Shown piece by piece: positions 1 through 7,029 of a stretch of DNA of 8,420 nt. Below the pieces are notes generated by a model. That model searched no databases. It saw only the letters and a program-made list of their open reading frames with translations, and was not told where the DNA came from. The position numbers were made by a program, and so were the translations under genes. The DNA is from Planctomycetota bacterium (GTDB taxonomy: Bacteria > Planctomycetota > UBA11346): positions 1 to 8,420 of the forward strand of contig CANIXE010000078.1 of NCBI GenBank assembly GCA_947470885.1, written 5' to 3'. How positions within the stretch are numbered: position 1 is the stretch's first letter; every line of letters starts with the position of its first letter.

Positions 1-353
1 AAGCCGCTGCGCTTCGCCACGGCGAGGCTGAGCCCTGGCCCATGCCCCTGGATAATGGCGAACTGGATTGGCGGCCGATGATCCGGGCTGGGGCGGCGGA
101 CCGCGATATCCAGAGCAGCGCAGCGCGGATCCACGCGACCTTGGCGAGGGGAATCCTCGACGTGACCCGAGTCCACCCAGAGCTTCCGGTGCTCCTCACC
201 GGGGGCTGCTTCGTCAATGTTCTGTTGACTACCCTGGTGCTCCGGGGCCTGCGGGCCGCCGGTCGCCAAGTCTTCATCCACCGGCGATTGCCCCCGGGTG
301 ACGGTGGGCTTTCGGCGGGTCAGGCCTGGCTGGTCCGCCAGGAAGGATTGTAA
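1..353 (+). CDS. hypF: Carbamoyltransferase HypF, C-terminal fragment (5' end outside window)
   Basis: This is the end of an open frame already open at the left edge (first full codon at base 3); about 116 codons are visible before the TAA at 351-353. HypF transfers a carbamoyl group from carbamoyl phosphate to HypE during synthesis of the cyanide ligands of the [NiFe]-hydrogenase active site, in the cytoplasm. The visible part matches the last portion of its Kae1-like domain: a segment reading LDWRPMIRA, then LLTGGCFVNVLL (family pattern L-S/T-GG-x-F-x-N-x-LL), then HRRLPPGDGGLSAGQA, the near-universal HypF ending with its DGGL-x-GQ motif. The usual Arg after the Asn of FxNR is Val here. The internal ATG at base 42 is not the gene start because the frame and homology continue upstream. 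It converges on the MCP gene across 42 bp, in which I see no convincing terminator. No other hydrogenase genes are in view. Confidence 0.9.
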   Translation, partial: AAALRHGEAEPWPMPLDNGELDWRPMIRAGAADRDIQSSAARIHATLARGILDVTRVHPELPVLLTGGCFVNVLLTTLVLRGLRAAGRQVFIHRRLPPGDGGLSAGQAWLVRQEGL

Positions 354-395
354 TCCCCCTACCGTCCATGGAGTGACCTCAGGATCAGCCCGTCC

Positions 396-2156
396 TCAGC
401 AGGAGAATTTGGCGAGGATCGTTTCCAGTTCGGTTGAAAGCCGGGACAGTTCGGTGCTGGCCTGCATCGTCTCGCTGGAACCGCTACGGGTGCGTTCGGA
501 GGCGGCGGCGATCTTGCTGATATTGGTGGCGATGCCTTTGCTGCCCACCACCACCTGGTTGATGTTCCCGGTGAACGCCTTGGTCGCTGCCGCCTGTTCT
601 TCAACGGCGCCGGCAATGGACTGCTGGTGCTCATTCACTTTTTCGATGGCAGCCTTGATCCGGCCGATGGCCTCAATGGTGGTGGTGGAACTGGTCTGGA
701 TCGCGGCCACCCGGCTGGCGATGTTAGAGGTGGCCTGCATGGTGCTGGCGGCGAGGGATTTCACTTCGTTCGCCACCACGGCGAAGCCCCGGCCGGCGTC
801 CCCGGCCCAAGCCGCCTCGATGGTGGCATTCAGGGCCAGCAGGTTGGTCTGCTGGGCGATGGAGGAGATCACCGTGGTCATTTCGCTGATGGCCGCCGTG
901 GCCTTGGCCAGCTGTTCCACGGACAAAGTGGTCGAACCAACTTCGCTGACGGCACTGTTGACCACCCCCACGGCGGCGCTCGCCCCCCGGGCGATTTCAG
1001 TGATGCTCTGATCCATCTGCTCGATGCCGGTGGCGAGACCATCGGTGGTGGTGGTGACTTCACCGACCGTGTGCAGGCCATGGTCCAGCTCGGTGGTGGT
1101 GGACGTCACATCGTCCCCCAGGCGGTGGCTGACCCCTTCAAGGGTCTTGGCTGCTTTCGCCAAGGCTTGGGAGCTGGCGGCGATGGTCCGTAGAGCATCC
1201 CGCAGGACATCGAGGGTGGCGTTAAGGGCCTTGGCCATGCGTCCGATTTCATCATCGGCATCCACCACCTGACGCCGGGTCAGATCGCCGGCGGCGACCA
1301 CTTCCAGAACGGTCAAGGTGCTGGTGATCCGCCGGGTCAGCATCCGCGCCAGCCACCACGAGACCACGATGCTGAAGCCCATCGCCACCAGGGCGCAGAC
1401 CAGGGTCCAGAGCTGCAACTCGGCCTTGGCGGCGGCCAAACGGCTGGTGGCATCCCCCACCGTCACCCGGGCCTCACCCAACTTCTTGGCCGCATCCAGG
1501 ACCTTCACCTCAGCCTGGCTGACTCGTAGGTTGATGGCAGTGAGCTGAGCCCCCAGATCGTCCGCCCGCTTCTTCAGGCGGAGGCACATCGCCTCCAGGG
1601 CGTTCAACGCATTGGTGGCTTGGGTTCGGGCCAAGGCACCCTTGGAATTGCCCATCACCCGGTTTTCGTCGGTGTAGCTGTCCACCGCATCCATCATCGT
1701 CTTTTCGTAACCAGCTACGAGGCCCCGCACCGTCGCCACCGTCGCCGGTTCGGTGGCCTGCAAACGGTCCAGAGCCTTCGCCAGGGCCTTGCTGTGGTTC
1801 TTGGCCTCGCCCTCGGCCTCCTGCTGCATGCTCAAGGCCAAATCCGTCAACCAATAGCTCAAGGAGAGGCACCGGGCTTTGGCTTCGTGGGCCAGGCTCA
1901 GGGCCTCCCCCACCTGGATGAACTCATTCTGCTTCCCCAACTGCTCATCCAATAATTTTGACTGGTCCTCCATCAAGGTGAGCTGTTCCTTGGAGATGGC
2001 CTCCTGCCGGGCATTGCACTCGATCTGGGCATTCATGTTGCGGGTGAAATCCCGCAGCTTGATGGGGATCAGGGCCAGGGGCGCCGTGCACAGCAGGGCG
2101 ACGCAGAAGTTGACCAGGAGGATCTTGCTGCGGATGGAAAGGTTGGCGAAACGCAC
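396..2156 (-). CDS. Methyl-accepting chemotaxis protein (HAMP + MA signalling domain)
   Basis: A 586-aa transmembrane chemoreceptor that would control CheA through CheW. Visible order: TM1 about residues 11-32; a roughly 215-residue mostly helical extracytoplasmic domain (about 33-248) with no family I recognise; TM2 about 249-271; HAMP about 270-323; then a long coiled-coil MA domain to the C-terminus. The hairpin tip (about 430-468) reads IAQQTNLLALNATIEAA, then W450, then AGDAGRGFAVVANEVKSLA, close to consensus except that the usual Arg of EAARAG is Trp. There is no C-terminal CheR-binding pentapeptide; the protein ends in KFSC. The start is GTG at 2156-2154; upstream in frame are only two codons and then TGA, the stop of the haem-protein gene, so the start cannot move further upstream. 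A weak AAGAAG, ending 9 nt before the GTG, may act as ribosome-binding site. With so short a gap it is almost certainly co-transcribed with, and translationally coupled to, the upstream gene. Confidence 0.95.
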   Translation of the reverse strand: MRFANLSIRSKILLVNFCVALLCTAPLALIPIKLRDFTRNMNAQIECNARQEAISKEQLTLMEDQSKLLDEQLGKQNEFIQVGEALSLAHEAKARCLSLSYWLTDLALSMQQEAEGEAKNHSKALAKALDRLQATEPATVATVRGLVAGYEKTMMDAVDSYTDENRVMGNSKGALARTQATNALNALEAMCLRLKKRADDLGAQLTAINLRVSQAEVKVLDAAKKLGEARVTVGDATSRLAAAKAELQLWTLVCALVAMGFSIVVSWWLARMLTRRITSTLTVLEVVAAGDLTRRQVVDADDEIGRMAKALNATLDVLRDALRTIAASSQALAKAAKTLEGVSHRLGDDVTSTTTELDHGLHTVGEVTTTTDGLATGIEQMDQSITEIARGASAAVGVVNSAVSEVGSTTLSVEQLAKATAAISEMTTVISSIAQQTNLLALNATIEAAWAGDAGRGFAVVANEVKSLAASTMQATSNIASRVAAIQTSSTTTIEAIGRIKAAIEKVNEHQQSIAGAVEEQAAATKAFTGNINQVVVGSKGIATNISKIAAASERTRSGSSETMQASTELSRLSTELETILAKFSC

Positions 2157-2162
2157 GGCGGA

Positions 2163-2933
2163 TCACTTCTTGTCGTCAAAAACGGCCACACTGATACCGC
2201 CGCCCAGATCCCCCAGCTTCTTACCCTCCTTGGTGCCACCGTTGATATCCCGCTCGCCCTTGGGTTCACCGTGGCATTTCAGGCAGGACTGATCGTAGTA
2301 CTGGGGCAACATCAGGCGTACGCCGGCCTTGCCCTTGTAGTCCACCCGCTCGATGAAGGCCTTGGCCTTGTCGGCGCTGTCCGGTTTGAACTGGGCCTCG
2401 AACACCTTCACTTCCCATTCATCGGGGCGGTGCCGACGGTTACGGATCAATTCCGCCGGCGCAGTGATCCGAATCACCGCCTCAGCCTCGACAGTGCGGC
2501 TGAATTCCCGGGCCACCTGATCGGTGAAAATCGGCGGCAGGAAGGATTTGTAGCCCTTGCCCTGTTCGTTGATGAGGGGCTGGGCCTTGTCCATGACCCC
2601 GCGGATGATGGTAATCAAGGTCTTGGTCAGGCGGGCCCGGCGGGAATCCCCGTCGGTGGTGGGAAATGGCTGGCCGGTTGCAGCCTGATAGTTGGCGGCG
2701 GCCCGGGTCAGGACCACGTCAGTACCCAGGCCCTTGTCCCCCTTGGCCGGATCGTCGATGAGGTCTTGGTTGTCAGCGATGACCTTTTCCGCCGCGCTCA
2801 ACACATCCGCCAGTTGCTTGGCTAGAATTTGGGATTCCCCGTCCGCTGGGGCAGGATCCGCCGCCAGCACCGAGGAGCTCGGGGCCGCGAATAACAGGAC
2901 GAAGGCGCAGCTGGAGAGGAATGATGAGCGCAT
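2163..2933 (-). CDS. Secreted c-type haem protein, DUF3365/Tll0287-like
   Basis: A 256-aa exported protein. Residues 1-24 form a signal peptide (short basic start, hydrophobic core, SSSVLA cleavage region before ADPAP). The mature part matches the DUF3365 (Tll0287-like) family, which has a PAS-like fold and binds haem c covalently. It includes an FLPPIFTDQVAREF segment (about 131-144), a KAKAFIERVDYKG segment, and the C-terminal signature YYDQSCLKCHGEPKGE with the CxxCH haem motif at 217-221, followed by a KLGDLGGGISVAVF ending typical of the family. It probably acts outside the cytoplasmic membrane as a redox or small-ligand sensor. The start is ATG at 2933-2931 with a short AAGG (2941-2944) 7 nt upstream. 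Its TGA stop is in the same frame as the GTG of the MCP gene, two codons away, so the pair resembles a split version of DUF3365-containing sensor proteins. Function is inferred from family; the ligand is unknown. Confidence 0.85.
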   Translation of the reverse strand: MRSSFLSSCAFVLLFAAPSSSVLAADPAPADGESQILAKQLADVLSAAEKVIADNQDLIDDPAKGDKGLGTDVVLTRAAANYQAATGQPFPTTDGDSRRARLTKTLITIIRGVMDKAQPLINEQGKGYKSFLPPIFTDQVAREFSRTVEAEAVIRITAPAELIRNRRHRPDEWEVKVFEAQFKPDSADKAKAFIERVDYKGKAGVRLMLPQYYDQSCLKCHGEPKGERDINGGTKEGKKLGDLGGGISVAVFDDKK

Positions 2934-3092
2934 GGCAGGACCTTAAGCCGAGGTTTAAGACATTAGTAAGTCAAATTGATATCCATGTCCAGTCTGAATC
3001 GAGGAATCGCCAACTCAGGGAACCCCATGGATTGGGCCTTTCCGCCTTGGAATCTGAATCGTTCAGCGCAGGCGTTGCGATTGGTGCAGGAT
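2934..3092. promoter_or_regulatory. Intergenic region, probable promoter region of the haem-protein/MCP unit
   Basis: This is 159 bp between the end of the 229-aa protein gene and the start of the haem-protein gene, both on the minus strand. It is more AT-rich than its neighbours close to the haem gene (about 2942-2985). On the minus strand a weak promoter-like pair can be drawn: TGGACA (2986-2991) and TACTAA (2963-2968) with a 17-bp spacer; the -10 matches consensus at only three positions. A 9-bp direct repeat, TCTGAATCG, occurs at 2993-3001 and 3053-3061, exactly 60 bp apart. A 5-bp inverted repeat (CTTAA 2942-2946, TTAAG 2955-2959) abuts the ribosome-binding site. I see no clear terminator for the upstream operon. 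Confidence 0.3.
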
Positions 3093-3782
3093 TTACCGAG
3101 GTCCTGGGCCGATTAACTGCTTCAGCCGGGCATCCTCCGCCGCCAGCTCGGCGACACTGGCCTCCCGCAACACCACATCATCAAACCAACTTTCCATCGC
3201 CGGCCAGTAGGCAAAGAGCATGATCTTCACTTCCGTGACTTTGGGGGTGTGTCGGGTGGGATGGAAGGCGTAGCTGGTGGTGATCCAGGTGGCCGCCGTG
3301 GGCAGATCCGTCTGAGCCTCATAAATTCGCTTCAGGGCGTCCCCCCGTTGGGTGTAACCCCGGACCCAGATTTTGCCGCCCCCGGGGCCCCGGTGGCGGA
3401 CTTCCACCACGTAGGGTTTCGCCCCCTGGATGGGGATGCTGTCGCTGTACAGGGACAGGCCATAGGTGGCCCCCACCGGGCCCTTCGTGGCATCCGGGAT
3501 GTTCCACTCGGTCATCCCCGTGGCCGCCCAGCGGGCCATCATATCCTGCTCGCTGACCGAGGTGTCGAAGCGCAGGGCCTTGCCGGAAGCCGGTGCTCCC
3601 GAATCCACCGGAGCCACCTCCCAACGAATTCCCAAGCCGTCGATCCGGCCCCAGTTTTTTGGCCGACCGGAATCCGCTGGATCGGCGAGTTGGAAATTGC
3701 CGTTCGGCACCAAGTTTTCCGCGGCGGCAACAAAAGAGGAAAAAATTGCCAGGACCAGGATCAGCGGGCGTTGATAGACCAT
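3093..3782 (-). CDS. Secreted protein with carbohydrate-binding/galactose-binding-like domain
   Basis: A 229-aa exported protein. Residues 1-21 are a signal peptide (LILVLAIFSSFVAAA core). The mature part begins NLVPNGNF, the characteristic opening of CBM4/9-like jelly-roll domains (pattern LVPNGdFE...P.gW), continues with PKNWG, and ends with an ESWFDDVVLREA strand at about 197-208, again typical of the last strand of these folds. A short charged helix follows (208-229). Such domains bind sugars or other ligands; nothing indicates an enzyme. The start is chosen at ATG 3782-3780: it lies one base after the stop of the 1081-aa gene, is followed directly by the signal peptide and is preceded by a good GGAGA (3791-3795) 8 nt upstream. 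The frame is open further upstream to 4136, but that part overlaps the larger gene and has low-complexity Arg/Pro-rich composition. It is the last gene of a three-gene operon; substrate unknown. Confidence 0.8.
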   Translation of the reverse strand: MVYQRPLILVLAIFSSFVAAAENLVPNGNFQLADPADSGRPKNWGRIDGLGIRWEVAPVDSGAPASGKALRFDTSVSEQDMMARWAATGMTEWNIPDATKGPVGATYGLSLYSDSIPIQGAKPYVVEVRHRGPGGGKIWVRGYTQRGDALKRIYEAQTDLPTAATWITTSYAFHPTRHTPKVTEVKIMLFAYWPAMESWFDDVVLREASVAELAAEDARLKQLIGPGPR

Positions 3783-3783
3783 G

Positions 3784-6700
3784 TCAGCGTTCTCCGGCGA
3801 GGGCTTGGAAATATCGACCAGCCATGTCTTCATAGCCGGCGGGCACGGGTTCCTCGGCCCCGGCGGCGGCGGCCTTCCGGGCCCGTTCCCCCAGGGCGCT
3901 GCGATCCCGGCGCACCGAGCTGGCCTCCGCCAGATCCCGGCGGGCGGCCCCCAAGTCGTCCAGGAGCTTGGCCTGGGCCTGGCGCAGCCGGGGCGCGTCG
4001 AAGCGTTTTGCCGCCTCGCTGGCTTCCGCCAGGGCATTGGCCGCGGATTCCACGGCGCCGCTGGGCAAACGTCGGACCCGCAGGCTGGTGACCACCTGTT
4101 CGGCCTGCTGCTGCAGCGCCTGCTGTTTTCCCGCAAGGCGGGCCATGGCTTGTTTCAGCTGGGGCGGCGGCGCCGGACCCCGCAGGCCTTCGACGTCGAA
4201 GCCCGAGAGCTTGCCTCCGCCCGTGGCCCCGCCGCTGTTCTCCTTGCTGCTGTCCTTTACCGAGCCTTGTTCGAAGGGCGTGTTGCTTAAGCGAGTGGGC
4301 GTTTCCTGTCCGCCCTTGCCCACCGCCTCGTCCTGGACCATTTGGCCGTTGGAGCGCCCGTTCCGACCTTCACCGCTGCGTCCGCCCACCTCGTTCTGGT
4401 TAGGCAGGACATTGCCAGTGATGCCCTTGGCGCTCATGTTGGAGATCGGCCCGTCCGCCGCCGTCCAGCCGGCGCCCTTGTCCGCAGAATCCATCCACGC
4501 GCTGCTGGCATCCTGGACATCGGGGGTCATGGCCTCGGCCTTGTCCAGCAGATCACCGACGATGTCCTCCATCTCCTTCGGCAATTCCGCCACCGCCACA
4601 TCCGGTGGAGCCTTGACGTCCTCCATCTCCCACTTGGTCTTATCGGGAGTGGACGACAGCCATTTTTCCAGGTTGTTCACCAGCTTCTGGGCGTTCTCGA
4701 TGCCCGCCTGCTCGGCGGGAACCGCCACAGTCATCTTCTTGCCGTCCAGGGCATCCGCCGCCAATTTCACATCCTGCCAGACGGTGTTGCCCTCGGTGGC
4801 CTGGCTGGCGTCGCTGAAATCCTGGGGCGGATTCTTGGCGAAGTCGGTGAGTTTCTCCTCCAGCATCTTCGCCCATTCTTTCTCGCTCTTCGCCAACTCG
4901 CCGGCGATCTTGTCTTCCTCGTTGGTGAGATCCGCCCCGCCCTTGTCCGCCAAGGTCCGGCTGCGTTCCAGGATCCGCTGCTGGTCCGCCAGGAATTTTT
5001 CCAGGTCGTTCTTCAGGGATTCGGTTTTGGCCCGGTCCGCCTCCTGCTGGGGCGTGCCGACCACCGGCGGTGGCGCTGACTTGGCCCGGGATTCCGCGAC
5101 CAGGGTACCCAGCAAGGCGGTGAGCCGGGCGATGAAATCATCCTGGCGGGCGATTATCCCGGCCAGTTGGTCCGCTGTGGCCGGACCATCCGTCAGCCCG
5201 GCCAAGGCGGCCTGGACCTGCAACATCCCCGGATCGACGATGGGCCGGAGGAGGGCCAGGGTGGCGGACTCTTTCAGCTTGGCGAAGGTCATCACCGCCT
5301 TGGCCCCCAAGTCCTGGGCCAGCCCCTGGGCCTTGGCCGCCGCCCCGGTCTGGGCTGGGAAGGTTTTGTGCAGACGGATCTCGCTGAGATTTGCCCGGAA
5401 ATTGCCGCTGCCCGCCCGGGCCTTAATCTGTTCGGCCAGGCAACGGCCCAACAGGCCGAAGGCCGCATTGCGGGGATCCTCAGCGGGCAGGGCGAGATCC
5501 GCCACGGCGCGGATCCGCAGCACCAGAGGCGCGGACCGGCCCAGCTGGCCAGGGCCCGGTGCGCGGTCCCGGGCGACGGCGGTGAACAGGTAGGACTGGC
5601 CGGGATGGAAGCGGGCGGGGTCCAACTCCAGATGCAGGGGTTCAGCGGCCTGACGAGGCCCGGGTGGGCCCAGGTAAGTCCAGTTGCGCACCTCGGAATT
5701 CGCCGTGCCTTCCCCCGCCTCCCGCACCTCAACCCGCAGTTCCGCCAAGCCGATATCGTCCTGGCCGGCGACGGGCAGGACCAGGCGCTCGCCGGGATCG
5801 GCAAAACGATTGCGGTCCTCGCCCCCCAGGGTGGCCTCCGGGGGATGGTCCGCTTCCCGGCGCAGATCACCCCGGGCGATGATCTGGGCCGAGGTGCCCC
5901 CCGGGATGGCGATGGTATATGCCCCGATTTTTTCCGGGGTCGCCGTGGCACTCCACACGCCGTGATCCAGCACCAGAGGCCGGGGACCATCAGGGAGCCG
6001 CCATTCCAGGGCAGGCACCGGCTGATCGAGGGACAGCTCCAAGCGCAGGGCCGCCCCGGGCAGGAGGGTCGCCGGGGCCGGCGGCCCCGGGCGTATTTCA
6101 GCCTTGATGCCGGTGTAAGCCGGGCCATCGACGATGAACCGGGACAGGGTCAGGCGGGGGGGCGGCAGCACCGTCACCCGTCGGGCCGGACTGACCGTGC
6201 CGGCGCAGCCCACCCGGAAGGTGAATGTGTGATGGAGGTCCGCCAAGGTAGCCGTCCACTGGCCGGGCCCGGCGGACACCAGGGGCACCGGATCGCCATT
6301 GGCGGCCACGTCCATTCCCGGATCGGTGCCCGGTAGCAACCGCAGTTCCGGCGCAGCCAACGGGACATTCCGACCATCCACCGACCGAGTACGGATCCGA
6401 ATCTCCAGCGTGGTGCCATCCACCACCACCAGGTCCCGGTCCGGATCCACCGTCACCACGGCACCACCCAAGGGCTGCAGATCCCCCAGGGGCAGGACGA
6501 GACGGGCCAGGCCATGGCGAGCGTGATCCGGCCAGATCGTCGTGGCCAGAATCACGGCCACGATCACCGCGACCGCGATTCCCAGAACCCGGGCCAGATC
6601 CCCCAAGGCCATCAATTTGCTCCGGGGCACAGCGGCTTCGGTGGCCAAAGCCGTGGCCAGGGCCGGGGGCAACCACATGGATTCCTGGCGAGAAAGACGC

Positions 6701-7029
6701 TTGGGCAGGGCTTCAAACTGGCAGGCGGCGATCAGGGCGTTGTCGGTGGTGCCCTCCAGGATCTCGATCCGCCGGGCCACGGCCTCTGGGGCGATGGGCC
6801 GGGTGGCCAGCATCAGCCGGCGGATTCCCATGCCCGCCAACAGCAGCAGGCCCAGCAGACTCGCCAAGCGGAGGCCTCCGGGCAAAGGCGCCAGGGCATC
6901 CACCGCCACCAGCAACGCCATGCCGCCGGCCACCGCGGCCACCGTCTTCCCGACAGCCCGGCCCAGGGCCACCGCCCGCAGTTGACGACCCAGGTGTTCC
7001 AGACGCGGACGGAGGATCGGCGTGCTCAT
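3784..7029 (-). CDS. Large membrane-anchored envelope protein, DUF4175-like
   Basis: A 1081-aa protein. The N-terminus has a hydrophobic pair (about 28-47 and 53-71) and a third membrane segment at about 147-166 (GIAVAVIVAVILATTIW). The large remainder is probably extracytoplasmic: beta-rich Ig-like stretches at about 172-290, 290-385 and 395-507 (the last with DDIGLAELRVEVREAGEG and a SYLFTAVARDRAPG ending), then long charged helices with coiled-coil character (about 560-830), a Gly/Ser-rich linker (about 852-955), a Gln-rich coiled coil (957-985) and a C-terminal PVPAGYEDMAGRYFQALAG. This layout resembles DUF4175/TIGR02302-type proteins encoded near MoxR/BatA-type genes in Planctomycetota and relatives, from memory; no biochemical role is established. 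The start ATG 7029-7027 overlaps the TGA of the preceding gene as ATGA, with GGAAGG at 7039-7044. The open frame continues to 7296, but that extension reads inside the preceding gene and looks non-coding. The next gene starts one base after its TGA. Confidence 0.8.
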   Translation of the reverse strand: MSTPILRPRLEHLGRQLRAVALGRAVGKTVAAVAGGMALLVAVDALAPLPGGLRLASLLGLLLLAGMGIRRLMLATRPIAPEAVARRIEILEGTTDNALIAACQFEALPKRLSRQESMWLPPALATALATEAAVPRSKLMALGDLARVLGIAVAVIVAVILATTIWPDHARHGLARLVLPLGDLQPLGGAVVTVDPDRDLVVVDGTTLEIRIRTRSVDGRNVPLAAPELRLLPGTDPGMDVAANGDPVPLVSAGPGQWTATLADLHHTFTFRVGCAGTVSPARRVTVLPPPRLTLSRFIVDGPAYTGIKAEIRPGPPAPATLLPGAALRLELSLDQPVPALEWRLPDGPRPLVLDHGVWSATATPEKIGAYTIAIPGGTSAQIIARGDLRREADHPPEATLGGEDRNRFADPGERLVLPVAGQDDIGLAELRVEVREAGEGTANSEVRNWTYLGPPGPRQAAEPLHLELDPARFHPGQSYLFTAVARDRAPGPGQLGRSAPLVLRIRAVADLALPAEDPRNAAFGLLGRCLAEQIKARAGSGNFRANLSEIRLHKTFPAQTGAAAKAQGLAQDLGAKAVMTFAKLKESATLALLRPIVDPGMLQVQAALAGLTDGPATADQLAGIIARQDDFIARLTALLGTLVAESRAKSAPPPVVGTPQQEADRAKTESLKNDLEKFLADQQRILERSRTLADKGGADLTNEEDKIAGELAKSEKEWAKMLEEKLTDFAKNPPQDFSDASQATEGNTVWQDVKLAADALDGKKMTVAVPAEQAGIENAQKLVNNLEKWLSSTPDKTKWEMEDVKAPPDVAVAELPKEMEDIVGDLLDKAEAMTPDVQDASSAWMDSADKGAGWTAADGPISNMSAKGITGNVLPNQNEVGGRSGEGRNGRSNGQMVQDEAVGKGGQETPTRLSNTPFEQGSVKDSSKENSGGATGGGKLSGFDVEGLRGPAPPPQLKQAMARLAGKQQALQQQAEQVVTSLRVRRLPSGAVESAANALAEASEAAKRFDAPRLRQAQAKLLDDLGAARRDLAEASSVRRDRSALGERARKAAAAGAEEPVPAGYEDMAGRYFQALAGER
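3791..3795 (-). promoter_or_regulatory. Ribosome-binding site supporting the start at 3782
   Basis: The minus strand reads GGAGA here, 8 nt before the ATG at 3782-3780. It lies inside the last codons of the 1081-aa gene and supports the internal start of the 229-aa secreted protein over the longer open frame. Confidence 0.55.

Noticed and set aside
354..395. Bidirectional terminator between hypF and the MCP gene
   Set aside because: No stem longer than a few base pairs followed by a T-run could be found on either strand in the 42-bp gap.
298..1011. 237-codon open frame on the plus strand spanning the hypF end and the MCP tip
   Set aside because: It overlaps the MCP signalling domain in antisense, which is unmistakably coding on the minus strand.
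3783..4136. N-terminal extension of the 229-aa protein to 4136
   Set aside because: The extension is Arg/Pro-rich out-of-frame reading of the larger gene; the internal ATG has a good ribosome-binding site and is directly followed by a signal peptide.
3968..5593. 541-codon open frame on the plus strand opposite the 1081-aa gene
   Set aside because: It is an antisense shadow in GC-rich DNA: Ser/Ala/Arg-rich composition, no recognisable domain, and the opposite strand has a coherent membrane protein with operon-type junctions at both ends.
5167..6336. 389-codon open frame on the plus strand
   Set aside because: Gly/Gln/Arg-rich, low-complexity translation lying wholly antisense to the large envelope gene; no motif or ribosome-binding site.
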